From NCBI RefSeq assembly GCF_020804225.1, contig NZ_WJBI01000023.1:1-53492 (forward strand): 53,492 nt of DNA. The letters are read 5' to 3'. Both the position numbers and the translations under genes were made by a program. Below, in pieces: positions 26,884 to 35,333 of the stretch (position 1 is its first letter; each line of letters starts with the position of its first letter). The notes under the pieces are model-generated. The model saw only the letters and a program-made list of their open reading frames with translations. It was not told where the DNA came from and searched no databases. Source of the stretch: Methanosarcina sp. DH2 (GTDB taxonomy: Archaea; Halobacteriota; Methanosarcinia; Methanosarcinales; Methanosarcinaceae).

Positions 26884-26993
26884 ACTAGTACTGCGATTCC
26901 GAAGTATACTCACAAAACTTGACTTTTGAATACATTCACAGATAACGAATTTTTTCATTAAATTAGGAATTTATTTTGGAGTCGATGCACTAG
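26884..26993. mobile_element. Short inverted-repeat element (MITE) at the hsdR start
   Basis: The left end ACTAGTACTGCGATTCC and right end GGAGTCGATGCACTAG are imperfect inverted repeats. The same terminal motif occurs at 30975-31086 and 31081-31276 in this window. The element ends immediately before the codons of the hsdR N-terminus (NEAQTRAEL) and has replaced its upstream region, including the start codon. Confidence 0.65.
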
Positions 26994-26997
26994 GAAT

Positions 26998-29301
26998 GAG
27001 GCGCAAACCCGGGCAGAACTCATCGATCCGAAGCTGATTGAAAGTGGCTGGAGTGTAGTAGAAGGTTCAAAAATCCTTCGGGAATACCATCTAACTTTAG
27101 GTAGAATTCAGACCGGTGGGAAACTCGCTAAACCGCTCATAGCTGATTATGTACTTGTGTATAAAGACCGCAAAATTGCGGTTATCGAAGCCAAAAGCGA
27201 CAAACTTGAAGTGGGCGAAGGTGTGGCTCAGGCCAAAAACTATGCCGAAAAAATGCACATCGAAACGACCTTTGCTGCCAATGGCAGGGAAATTTACCAG
27301 ATATGCATGAAAACCGGCGCAGAAGGATTAATTGACAATTTCCCAACGCCTGATGAATTATGGAACAGGACATTCGCCACTCAAAACCATTGGCGTGAAA
27401 CCTTTTCTCATGTCCCGTTTGAAAATATGGGCGGCACAAAGGCTGTGCGTTACTATCAGGAAATTGCGGTCAATAATACCATGGCTGCCATTGCCGAAGA
27501 AAAACAGCGTATCCTGCTCACCCTAGCAACCGGCACGGGAAAAACCTTCATCGCTTTTCAGATAGCATGGAAACTTTTTCAGACGCGGTGGAACCTGAAG
27601 CGTGATGGTAAACGCAGGCCGAGGATTTTGTTCCTGGCAGATAGAAACATACTCGCTGACCAGGCTTTTAATGCCTTTTCAGCCTTTCCTGAAGATGCAC
27701 TGGTGCGTATCAGCCCTAAAGAGATCAGCAAAAAAGGGAGTGTGCCGACCAACGGCAGCATATTCTTCACCATCTTTCAGACATTCATGAGCGGCCCGGA
27801 AAACACGCCGTATTTTGGTGCGTATCCTGCGGATTATTTTGATTTTATTGTCATCGATGAGTGCCACCGGGGCGGCGCAAATGATGAAGGTAACTGGCGC
27901 AGCATCATGGAATACTTTTCTCCGGCAGTCCAGCTTGGTTTAACCGCGACGCCCAAACGCAATGACAATGTGGATACCTACAAATACTTCGGCGAGCCGG
28001 TATACATCTACTCACTTAAAGAAGGCATTAACGATGGTTTTCTCACGCCTTTTAAAGTAAAACGGATAAAAACCACATTAGATGACTATATTTATACTAC
28101 GGATGATCAGGTCATTGAGGGCGAAGTTGAAGCAGGGAAAATCTATACTGAAGCTGATTTCAATCGAATCATCGAAATAAGAGAACGTGAAGCCAAGCGG
28201 GTAAAGATCTTTCTTTCTGAAATCGACCAGAAAGAAAAGGCTATCGTCTTCTGTGCCACCCAGATTCATGCAATGGCAGTTCGGGAGCTGGTCAATCAAT
28301 ATAAAACAAGCAGGGAGCCGAACTACTGCGTTCGTGTTACTGCAAATGATGGTTCACTTGGCGAACAGTATTTACGTGAATTTCAGGACAACGAAAACAC
28401 GGTCCCAACGATTCTCACCACTTCACAAAAGCTTTCCACTGGTGTTGATGCCAGAAACATCCGAAATATAATTCTCATGCGTCCCATAAACTCCATGATT
28501 GAGTTTAAGCAGATAATTGGACGCGGAACACGGCTTTTCGATGGAAAAGAATATTTTACCATTTACGATTTTGTAGATGCATACCACCATTTTGCCGATC
28601 CGGAATGGGATGGTGAGCCGATTGAGCCTGAGTCTAAACCTGAGCTGCCGAAAAAAGTAAAAGATCCGAAAGAACCCTACATTTCGTCGAGAGAGGACGA
28701 AAAAGAGGCAAAGAAAAAACTGAAAATAAAGCTGCGTGACGGAAAAGAGCGTGAGATTCAACACATGATTTCCACCTCTTTCTGGAGTGCAGACGGCAAA
28801 CCGATTTCAGCACAGGAGTTTTTACAAAACCTGTTCGGCATTTTGCCAGAATTTTTCAAGGATGAAAATGAGCTTCGTATAATCTGGTCTAATCCGGTGA
28901 CGCGGAGTGCATTCCTTGAAAAACTTGCCAAAGCAGGATACGGTATGGATGAGCTTACAACATTACAAAAACTTATTGATGCTGAAAAAAGTGATTTGTT
29001 TGATGTACTGGAGTACGTCTCTTTTGCCCTGCAGCCAGTCACAAGGGAAACGCGGGTAAACAGGGCTCAATCAAGAATTTTCGAAGGATTAAATGAGAAG
29101 CAAAAAGAGTTTCTGGATTTTGTCCTCTCGAAATATATAGAAACAGGTGTTGGAGAACTCGGCCCGGAAAAATTGCCAGGGCTTCTTGAACTCAAATACC
29201 ATACAATAAGCGATGCTAAGGCAGTCTTGGGCGGGATTGCCAAAACAAGAGAACTATTTGTTGGATTTCAAGAATACCTTTACGCACCGGTTGTTGCATA
29301 A
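26998..29301 (+). CDS. hsdR: Type I restriction endonuclease HsdR, start codon lost
   Basis: The frame from 26998 (EAQTRAELIDPKLIESGW) gives 767 residues, near normal for HsdR. The N-terminal nuclease has the core IADYVLVY...IAVIEAKSD, a D-(E)xK signature. The motor has Walker A TLATGTGKTFIAF, Walker B/DEAD-like IDECHRGG, GLTATPKRND, and motif VI IIGRGTRLFDGKEYF. The codon before NEA is AGG and a MITE abuts it, so the native ATG is gone. The first usable start, GTG 27157, would delete the catalytic Asp. With hsdM truncated and no hsdS visible, the system is probably dead. Confidence 0.88.
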   Translation, partial: EAQTRAELIDPKLIESGWSVVEGSKILREYHLTLGRIQTGGKLAKPLIADYVLVYKDRKIAVIEAKSDKLEVGEGVAQAKNYAEKMHIETTFAANGREIYQICMKTGAEGLIDNFPTPDELWNRTFATQNHWRETFSHVPFENMGGTKAVRYYQEIAVNNTMAAIAEEKQRILLTLATGTGKTFIAFQIAWKLFQTRWNLKRDGKRRPRILFLADRNILADQAFNAFSAFPEDALVRISPKEISKKGSVPTNGSIFFTIFQTFMSGPENTPYFGAYPADYFDFIVIDECHRGGANDEGNWRSIMEYFSPAVQLGLTATPKRNDNVDTYKYFGEPVYIYSLKEGINDGFLTPFKVKRIKTTLDDYIYTTDDQVIEGEVEAGKIYTEADFNRIIEIREREAKRVKIFLSEIDQKEKAIVFCATQIHAMAVRELVNQYKTSREPNYCVRVTANDGSLGEQYLREFQDNENTVPTILTTSQKLSTGVDARNIRNIILMRPINSMIEFKQIIGRGTRLFDGKEYFTIYDFVDAYHHFADPEWDGEPIEPESKPELPKKVKDPKEPYISSREDEKEAKKKLKIKLRDGKEREIQHMISTSFWSADGKPISAQEFLQNLFGILPEFFKDENELRIIWSNPVTRSAFLEKLAKAGYGMDELTTLQKLIDAEKSDLFDVLEYVSFALQPVTRETRVNRAQSRIFEGLNEKQKEFLDFVLSKYIETGVGELGPEKLPGLLELKYHTISDAKAVLGGIAKTRELFVGFQEYLYAPVVA

Positions 29302-29382
29302 TCTGATGCAGGGTAAATGCGAAATTAACTGCAAGGAAAATCAATTTCTCAGTAAAATATATCTCATCCGCCACCAATCACA

Positions 29383-29907
29383 ATGAATATGCCTCCAGGA
29401 AAGAATAATAAGGTCTCGGAGGAGGGTGCCAGAGGCAAAACTCCTTCCAAACTATACACTATGGTCGTCCACTTGATGGGAGGGCCTATGTGTGACGAGT
29501 TCGAGGGTCTGATTATTTCCCGCACCATCCAGATCCGGGGGGAGCAAACTTTAGAAGACCTCCATGAAGCCATCTTCAGGGCATTTGACCGCTTCGACGA
29601 ATATCTCTATGAGTTTTTACTTGGCGTGGGTCCGGATGACAGGTCTGCTGTCTATTCCCTGCCAGCGGACGTAGAGTTTCCGGGCCTGGAAGAGGAAATG
29701 GCAGGAGACGTCCGCACTACAACTATTGATTCCTTGGGCCTGGAAGTGGGCCGAGCTTTCGGCTACCGCTTCGATTTCGGAGACGACTGGCTACACCAGA
29801 TAGATGTCACAGCAATTGAGGATTATTCGGGAAAAGGAAAATATCCGAAGATCACAAAGAAAGTGAGAAAAAGCCCTCCGCAGTACCCTGATGGGGACGA
29901 TGAATAA
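29383..29907 (+). CDS. Plasmid pRiA4b ORF-3-like protein
   Basis: A 174-residue protein of the PRiA4_ORF3 family: YTMVVHLMGGPM, SRTIQIRGEQTLEDLHEAIFRAFDRFDEYLYEF and FGYRFDFGDDWLHQIDV, the last two being the conserved family blocks. The family occurs on plasmids and chromosomes across bacteria and archaea with no settled function. It stands alone between hsdR and the TetR gene. A second ATG six bases downstream is an equal start. Confidence 0.85.
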   Translation: MNMPPGKNNKVSEEGARGKTPSKLYTMVVHLMGGPMCDEFEGLIISRTIQIRGEQTLEDLHEAIFRAFDRFDEYLYEFLLGVGPDDRSAVYSLPADVEFPGLEEEMAGDVRTTTIDSLGLEVGRAFGYRFDFGDDWLHQIDVTAIEDYSGKGKYPKITKKVRKSPPQYPDGDDE

Positions 29908-29983
29908 GGAATGGTTTCTTTGAATAACCTTTGAAATAGCTTTTGATACAGAATAATTACTGCCGGGCTTGAGTCAAAAAAGT

Positions 29984-30625
29984 TTAGGGATTCTTTTGGT
30001 AACCCCATATATTAAGAGAGATATCAACCATCAGTTCAGTCAGGGATTTTTCGCTCTTGATAAGAGAGAGGGAATAGATTACATCGCAGATGATAATACC
30101 TTTTACCGCAATCCCCCAGTCTATAAGAACTTCAACAGGATCTTTGTCGCCTATCTCAACGCCTTTGAAACGGCAAAAAAATTCAGCTACAGCTTTGTAA
30201 TACTCGTTTTTAAAATCCATATTTTTGACTTCGTCCACGATCTCGCTGTCGAGCAGTGCAGTCATAATCAAGGCTTTTGTCAAAGAGCTGTTGTCTTTCC
30301 AGTATTGCTGCATATTGTTTATTACGTTTCTTATGTAGCCAGGGAAATCATTAAAATTGACATTTTCGGGCTTTTTTGTCATCAATAGCTCATCCGTGTA
30401 TTGATAACTGATCTCCTTAAGGATGTCAAACTTGCCTCCCGGGAAGTATTTATAAATCAGCCCTATACTCACACCGCCAGCCTCAGCTATATCCCGGATA
30501 GTCACATTTTCATAACCTTTTGTCTCTATCAGCTTACATGTGGCATCCTGAATAGAGCTAATCTTCGCCTTTTTGTCCCGTTTGATGCTTTTCTGATCGT
30601 CCTGAACAGTCTTTTTAGCTGGCAT
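29984..30625 (-). CDS. TetR/AcrR family transcriptional regulator
   Basis: 213 residues. The N-terminal DNA-binding domain is TCKLIETKGYENVTIRDIAE followed by GVSIGLIYKYFPGGKFDIL, the TetR helix-turn-helix; the C-terminal ligand domain is helical. Two identical TGAACATTGTTCA palindromes at 30641-30653 and 30695-30707 lie just upstream of its start, fitting autorepression and possibly control of the divergent operon at 31405. A 161-bp MITE sits between those sites and that operon. Confidence 0.9.
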   Translation of the reverse strand: MPAKKTVQDDQKSIKRDKKAKISSIQDATCKLIETKGYENVTIRDIAEAGGVSIGLIYKYFPGGKFDILKEISYQYTDELLMTKKPENVNFNDFPGYIRNVINNMQQYWKDNSSLTKALIMTALLDSEIVDEVKNMDFKNEYYKAVAEFFCRFKGVEIGDKDPVEVLIDWGIAVKGIIICDVIYSLSLIKSEKSLTELMVDISLNIWGYQKNP

Positions 30626-30640
30626 ATGAAATCACCTATG

Positions 30641-30707
30641 TGAACATTGTTCAAAAGCTTTATTACTAAGTTGTATGTATTAACATCTCTTAAGTGAACA
30701 TTGTTCA
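30641..30707. promoter_or_regulatory. Twin 13-bp palindromes, likely TetR operators
   Basis: TGAACATTGTTCA occurs twice, at 30641-30653 and 30695-30707, 54 bp centre to centre, about 15 bp upstream of the TetR start codon. Each is a perfect TGAACA-n-TGTTCA inverted repeat. Confidence 0.75.
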
Positions 30708-30719
30708 TGAGCGTTATTA

Positions 30720-30880
30720 CCTACGTTCCGCATTTTTGGCGCATAAAAGTCCCCTGATGTTGAATTATGCGCTTAAAATATAAGCACATAATTTTTTGGA
30801 CTGAATTTCAAAATCGGCATCACAATTGAGATTATATATTTGTAATAATGCTTTATGAGCTTAAAATATGGGAACTAAGG
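30720..30880. mobile_element. 161-bp MITE, copy 1
   Basis: It starts CCTACGTTCCGCATTTTTGG and ends GGGAACTAAGG; the two ends are imperfect inverted repeats of about 27 bp. A second copy in the same orientation lies at 34553-34714 with the same ends and centre. It is non-coding. Confidence 0.8.
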
Positions 30881-30889
30881 ATGTTTACA

Positions 30890-31408
30890 ATGACAATTAA
30901 AGCAGTAAAATCCAAGAATGAACTCATGGTCAGTCCTGCGATTAAAGCTTTCAGCAATAATTGAAAGATGTAAAACTAGTGTATCGATTCAAAAATGAAT
31001 CCATAATTGAAGGAAAAAATTAATTGATCAATGGATAGGTTTTATAGTTCATGTTTTGGAACGTATTTTGGAATCGAAACACTAGTACATCGATTCCATA
31101 TATCCTTAATAAACCACGGATAAACACACATGAACACAGATGAACACAGATAATTTCAATTCGTGTTTATTCATGTCCATCTGTGTCCATCTGTGGTTCT
31201 TTTATGGGAAACCCATTGACCTGTGTTGATTTCAAAATCCAATTTTATTTCCATAATTTGGAATCGATGCACCAGTAAAGAAGAGGGCTCTGAAGAATTG
31301 CTCAAAATCATCGGAGATTATTATCAGCAAATGATTTCATTAGATTTAATTTTTAAAAATCTTGTTGAATTTACAGAAAAAATTCAAAACGAGGTGAGTA
31401 AAAAATGA
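30890..31408 (+). pseudogene. Small gene interrupted by two inverted-repeat elements
   Basis: ATG 30890, with AAGGA upstream, opens MTIKAVKSKNELMVSPAIKA and ends at TGA after FSNN, about 10 bases before an element begins (30975). The far side (from about 31278) encodes EEGSEELLKIIGDYYQQMI and a helical tail ending NEVSKK at 31408, overlapping the ATG of the next gene. Joined, these would make a protein of about 70 residues translationally coupled to the exporter operon. The reconstruction is inferred. Confidence 0.5.
30975..31276. mobile_element. Two abutting ACTAGT-ended inverted-repeat elements
   Basis: Element one, 30975-31086 (112 bp), has ends ACTAGTGTATCGATTCAAAA and its inverted counterpart TTTTGGAATCGAAACACTAGT less one base. 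Element two, 31081-31276, shares the ACTAGT and has ends ACTAGTACATCGATTCC and GGAATCGATGCACCAGT. Inside element two, 31112-31198 is a long imperfect palindrome built from CATCTGTG-type words. The ends match the element at the hsdR start. Confidence 0.65.
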
Positions 31409-32631
31409 ATCCGAAGACAAGACAAACATATTTGCTTTTATTAGTTTTTGCAATTATTTTAACAGGAATTTCTATTGTTGAAGCAGAAATTTCTAGTTAT
31501 GCGTGCGTAAACGCAGAGGTTCAGGAAATAAGACCCAGTTCAATAGGTATCGATGAAGAATTCACCCTGGGAATTAATCTTGAGAGCTGCGGTACTAAAA
31601 CTCCTGAAGATATTACTTTTGAGATAATCAGCATCCCTCCAGATATAATAGTTACAGAAAATTTGGTTACTAATGTTTCAAAATTAACTTATAGTACAAG
31701 TGAAAGGTACCTGATATATCACATGCGAACAACCCCCGATGCTAAACCTGGTCCTCATCTTCTAAAAATGAAATTAACATATGCAAATAAGCCCGTTGAT
31801 ACAGAAAAATATTATGAAGTTGAAATAAGGGTGATAGGCGAAGATGCAGAGCCAAGAATCTCTTCTGTCAAAACCAATCCTGAATACATCTATGAGGGAG
31901 ATACAGTTGACTTAAGTTTAGGCATAGAAAATTTTGGTGACACAATTGCAAAATCTGTAGTAGTTAGTATGGATCATGAGTTTAAAGGAATTAAAACTTC
32001 TACAATTGGAACTCTTGGCTTAAATGCAAGTCAAACTGCATTATTCAAGTTTAAGGCAAACAAGTCAGGGGAGTTTGAAATCCCTGTCATTATAGAGTAT
32101 GAAGATGATTTTGGTAAGCAAAAAAATGCATATGCCATTAAAATAACTGTGCTTGATAAAAAAGGAAGCTTGAATCTTGCATCTGTAAAGGTAGATCCTG
32201 TCCTTCCTTACATGGGTGATACTGTAGAATTGACTATGAGAATCGAAAACTCTGGTGACAGATCAATAAATTCAATAAGAGTCTATGCTGACCATCCATT
32301 CAAAGGATTAAAAGAATCCTTTATAGGAACTCTTGATCCAAATGAAGATGGGCCTGCAGTAATTACTTTTTTAGTTGATCAAGCAGGAGAATACGAAATC
32401 CCTGTAACCATAACGTATGGTGATGATTTTGGTGAAGAACAAATTGAAACGAAAATTAATCTTATAGTCCTGGAAAGTAATAATAGAGCAGGAACAGCTG
32501 CAATTGTATTGCTTATTCTGGCAGTTATTGGGGGACTAATTTACACTAATTATAGAACAAAAAAGTCAAAAGATGAGATAATTAAGCAGTTAATGGAAGG
32601 CAGCGGTGACTCTGCTAACAACGAAAAATAA
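31405..32631 (+). CDS. COG1361-type exported protein with C-terminal anchor
   Basis: 408 residues. It has a signal peptide (TYLLLLVFAIILTGISIVEA), then an N-terminal beta domain and two CARDB-like repeats: SVKTNPEYIYEGDTVDLSLGIENFGD and VKVDPVLPYMGDTVELTMRIENSGD, each ending GEFEIP/GEYEIPV...YGDDFG. A C-terminal helix (AAIVLLILAVIGGLIYTNY) with a basic tail anchors it. COG1361 proteins are S-layer-like and often travel with FtsX/LolD-type ABC genes, as here; it is probably the extracellular part of the exporter or its substrate partner. The start overlaps the preceding remnant gene. Confidence 0.85.
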   Translation: MNPKTRQTYLLLLVFAIILTGISIVEAEISSYACVNAEVQEIRPSSIGIDEEFTLGINLESCGTKTPEDITFEIISIPPDIIVTENLVTNVSKLTYSTSERYLIYHMRTTPDAKPGPHLLKMKLTYANKPVDTEKYYEVEIRVIGEDAEPRISSVKTNPEYIYEGDTVDLSLGIENFGDTIAKSVVVSMDHEFKGIKTSTIGTLGLNASQTALFKFKANKSGEFEIPVIIEYEDDFGKQKNAYAIKITVLDKKGSLNLASVKVDPVLPYMGDTVELTMRIENSGDRSINSIRVYADHPFKGLKESFIGTLDPNEDGPAVITFLVDQAGEYEIPVTITYGDDFGEEQIETKINLIVLESNNRAGTAAIVLLILAVIGGLIYTNYRTKKSKDEIIKQLMEGSGDSANNEK

Positions 32632-32646
32632 TGAGAGGTCTTCAAC

Positions 32647-33855
32647 ATGATCAACGATATCAGAGTGGGGGGCCTCATTGCATACTGCAGTGTAAAAAGA
32701 GGAAACAAAAAAACACTAATGTTCATAGTTTTTGTTCTCTCACTCATTTTTATGAACTTAGTATTCCTTCCATCAATGATAGGGGGAATGACTGTTCTAT
32801 TTACCGGATTTATGCAAGACTACCCTTACGGGGATATTGTCATTGAACCATCAGGTGACAACACCTATATTAACAATGCTGATAACGTTTTGCAGAAAGT
32901 CAGAGCGGTCGAAGGTGTGAGAGCTGCAACAAAACGACTGGACGCTGGAGCATCTATTGAGCATAAGCAGAAAGTTGTAGGGGCAACTATTACAGGATTG
33001 CTTCCCACAGAAGAGTATGATATTTCACAATACCCATACATTATCAGTGAAGGAGATTTCTTAGGAGAGCTTTCCAGGGATGAGATTATCATTGGTGCTA
33101 TGATCGCAGGTACAGGTTTTGGATCAGAAATATATGATAACCTGGGTGAAGTAAGACCAGGATCTCTTGTTGACGTAACATACAGCAATGGCGTAAAGAG
33201 GACCTATAAAGTCAAAGGCATCATGGAAGGCTCATTTGAACTTGTTGATCTTAATGCCCTGGTACATTACAAAGAAATTGAAGAAGTTTATGGTTTAGAA
33301 GAGAGTAAAGCTACCAGTGTAGTCGTAAGGATTGACAAGCAAGGAAGTGAAGAACAGGTACAGGATAAAATTAGAGAAGCTGGGGTGAATGAGCAAATCT
33401 TCACATGGGCTGATAAATCCGAAACTCTCATAAAGCAAGCAATGCAAAGCATGGGTGCTATAAATATTATGTCAAAGTTTGTGAGTTTGATCGTAGGTGC
33501 AGCACTGGTACTTATCATTATCTATATCAACGTACTTAATAGGAAAAAAGAGATAGGTATTTTAAAAGCAGTAGGCATTACTCCAGGATCAATAGTATTG
33601 TCCTATGCATTCCTTAGCATGTTCTATGTTTCTTTAGGAATACTCGCAGGATTGACTTTATACTTTTCACTTATGCTTTACTTCCAGGCAAATCCAGTAA
33701 CATTCTACGAAACCATGGAAATAAGACCCCAGATAGATCCCATGCTGCTTATTCAAAGCATAGTTACCATGCTTACGCTATCAGTAATAGCCGGGACACT
33801 CCCTGCCTGGAGTGTATCAAAAGAGAGCATACTCAAAGCTATATGGGGACGATAA
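32647..33855 (+). CDS. ABC transporter permease, MacB/FtsX type
   Basis: 402 residues with the FtsX-family layout: an N-terminal helix (LMFIVFVLSLIFMNLVFLPSM), an external domain of about 220 residues with the MacB-periplasmic-like fold, then three helices near the C-terminus (MSKFVSLIVGAALVLIIIYI; FLSMFYVSLGILAGLTLYF; IVTMLTLSVIAGTLPAW). The motif RKKEIGILKAVGITPGSIVLSY is the cytoplasmic coupling segment. It lies 15 bases after the COG1361 gene and 3 bases before the ATPase gene, in one operon. Confidence 0.92.
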   Translation: MINDIRVGGLIAYCSVKRGNKKTLMFIVFVLSLIFMNLVFLPSMIGGMTVLFTGFMQDYPYGDIVIEPSGDNTYINNADNVLQKVRAVEGVRAATKRLDAGASIEHKQKVVGATITGLLPTEEYDISQYPYIISEGDFLGELSRDEIIIGAMIAGTGFGSEIYDNLGEVRPGSLVDVTYSNGVKRTYKVKGIMEGSFELVDLNALVHYKEIEEVYGLEESKATSVVVRIDKQGSEEQVQDKIREAGVNEQIFTWADKSETLIKQAMQSMGAINIMSKFVSLIVGAALVLIIIYINVLNRKKEIGILKAVGITPGSIVLSYAFLSMFYVSLGILAGLTLYFSLMLYFQANPVTFYETMEIRPQIDPMLLIQSIVTMLTLSVIAGTLPAWSVSKESILKAIWGR

Positions 33856-33858
33856 AAA

Positions 33859-34572
33859 ATGATCATAGTGAAAAACCTGAAAAGATATTATGGGACTGGG
33901 GAAACTGCTGTCAAGGCTCTCAAGGGCGTTTCGTTTGAAATAAATAAAGGGGAATTTGTAGCGATAATGGGTGCATCTGGAAGTGGAAAAACGACTCTGT
34001 TAAGGATATTGGCATTGTTAGACGACGCAACAGATGGGGAATATACCATTCGGGGATTACAGGTTTCCAGCTTGCCTGAAGCAGAAAGAAGCTATTATAG
34101 GCTAACGCAAGTCGGTTATGTCTTTCAGGATTATGCACTCATTAATGAAATGAGTGCTGCGGAAAATGTTTATATCCTTTCCATGATGGAAGGAAAATCA
34201 AGGAAGGAATCTTATGAAACTGCTCTTGAAGCATTAGATAAGGTTGGTCTGAAAGGGAAACATAACAGGGTTCCTGATGAATTATCTGGTGGAGAAAAGC
34301 AAAGAGTGGCAATCGCAAGAGCCATAGCAAAAAAGCCTGACATATTGTTTGCTGACGAGCCATGCGCAAACCTGGACACTAACAACTCAAAACAAGTACT
34401 GGAGGTGTTCAAAGAATTGAATGAAAAATATGGCCAAACAATTGTAATGGTAACACATGAACCGTGGCATACTGAGTATGTTGATAGAGTAATTACTCTC
34501 GAGGATGGCAACCTGGTTAACGATGAGAAAAAAAAAGAGGTAAAGAATAACCCCTACGTTCCGCATTTTTAG
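33859..34572 (+). CDS. ABC transporter ATP-binding protein, LolD/MacB type
   Basis: 237 residues. Walker A is MGASGSGKTTLLR (near 37-49), the Q-loop lies in GYVFQDYALINEMSAAENVY, the signature is LSGGEKQRVAIARAIA, Walker B is PDILFADEPCANLD and the H-loop is VMVTHEPWH. It powers the permease encoded just upstream. The last residues, NNPYVPHF and the stop, come from the left end of a MITE that begins at 34553, so the native C-terminus has been replaced. The change affects only the tail after the catalytic fold, so activity may be kept. Confidence 0.95.
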   Translation: MIIVKNLKRYYGTGETAVKALKGVSFEINKGEFVAIMGASGSGKTTLLRILALLDDATDGEYTIRGLQVSSLPEAERSYYRLTQVGYVFQDYALINEMSAAENVYILSMMEGKSRKESYETALEALDKVGLKGKHNRVPDELSGGEKQRVAIARAIAKKPDILFADEPCANLDTNNSKQVLEVFKELNEKYGQTIVMVTHEPWHTEYVDRVITLEDGNLVNDEKKKEVKNNPYVPHF

Positions 34573-34714
34573 GCGCATAAAGGTCCCCTGGTATTGAATT
34601 ATACACTTAAAATATAAGCACATAATTTTTTGGGCTGAATTTCAAAATCGGCATCAATTGAGATTATATCTTTGTAATAATGCTTAATATGCGCTTAAAA
34701 TTTGGGAACTAAGG
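34553..34714. mobile_element. 162-bp MITE, copy 2
   Basis: Direct-repeat partner of the element at 30720-30880, with the same ends (CCTACGTTCCGC... and ...GGGAACTAAGG) and about 90 percent similarity by eye. It overlaps the last codons of the ATP-binding gene and supplies its stop. The two copies bracket a 3.7-kb segment holding the ABC operon. Confidence 0.8.
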
Positions 34715-34828
34715 TTGTTAATAAGCTGTATTCAGTAAATCTAGTAAGATTTATGCATAGCCCAGAAAATAATTAAAAATCTTTGAGATCAAAACAATCT
34801 ATTTGTCATCAAATCGGGGAAAAAAACC

Positions 34829-34957
34829 ATGAAAGCCGTGCTTTTCGTACTCTTTTTGTTTTTTACACCGATCCTCCCGGCCTCTGCAGCGGATACCTCC
34901 CAGATTGAGAGAGCAGGTCAAGCCCGCATAGCCGAGCATTTACACTTATTATCATAG
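34829..34957 (+). pseudogene. Signal-peptide fragment of a lost exported protein
   Basis: ATG 34829 encodes MKAVLFVLFLFFTPILPASA, a clear signal peptide, then ADTSQIERAGQARIAE and a stop after a few more residues. It runs out of frame into an FtsX fragment that follows at once, so an internal deletion seems to have joined two genes. Confidence 0.5.
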
Positions 34958-35275
34958 CCTCTTTTGGTGTGGTAAGTGCCCTGAACCTTTCGGTTATTGG
35001 AGCAACAGGCCAGATCGGTATGCTCCGCGCTATGGGTGCCTCTGCCTCAAGCATCCAGAGGATATTCATTCTCCAGAGTGGAATCCTCGGCCTTATGGGC
35101 ACCCTTGCCGGTACTTTTGCAGGAGTCCTTATAGCTCTGACAATAGGCCAGTATGAAGTCCCGTCAGTTCAAAATCTGACCTCTATGGCGGTATGCCCTT
35201 TATCCCGGTTGTTGTACGGGCTCAGAATATTGTATTCATTATTGTCGCTGTGTTTCTGCTGAACCTTTTACTCGT
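34936..35275 (+). pseudogene. C-terminal fragment of an FtsX-type permease
   Basis: The frame AFTLIIIASFGVVSALNLSV, then IGMLRAMGASASSIQRIFIL and GILGLMGTLAGTFAGVLIAL, is the C-terminal membrane half of an ABC permease. Near 35190 one G is missing (ATGGCGG where ATGGGCGG is expected); the other frame continues GGMPFIPVVVRAQNIVFIIV before similarity ends about 35275. The N-terminal half is gone. It may be a paralogue of the intact permease upstream. Confidence 0.75.
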
Positions 35276-35333
35276 GAGGTCTACGGTGTCCATACTTTCG
35301 GGTAAAGGTAGCAAGGTTAATTTTTCGGGCTAT

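Noticed and set aside
29969-30388. Plus-strand 139-residue frame
   Set aside because: Antisense shadow of the TetR regulator.
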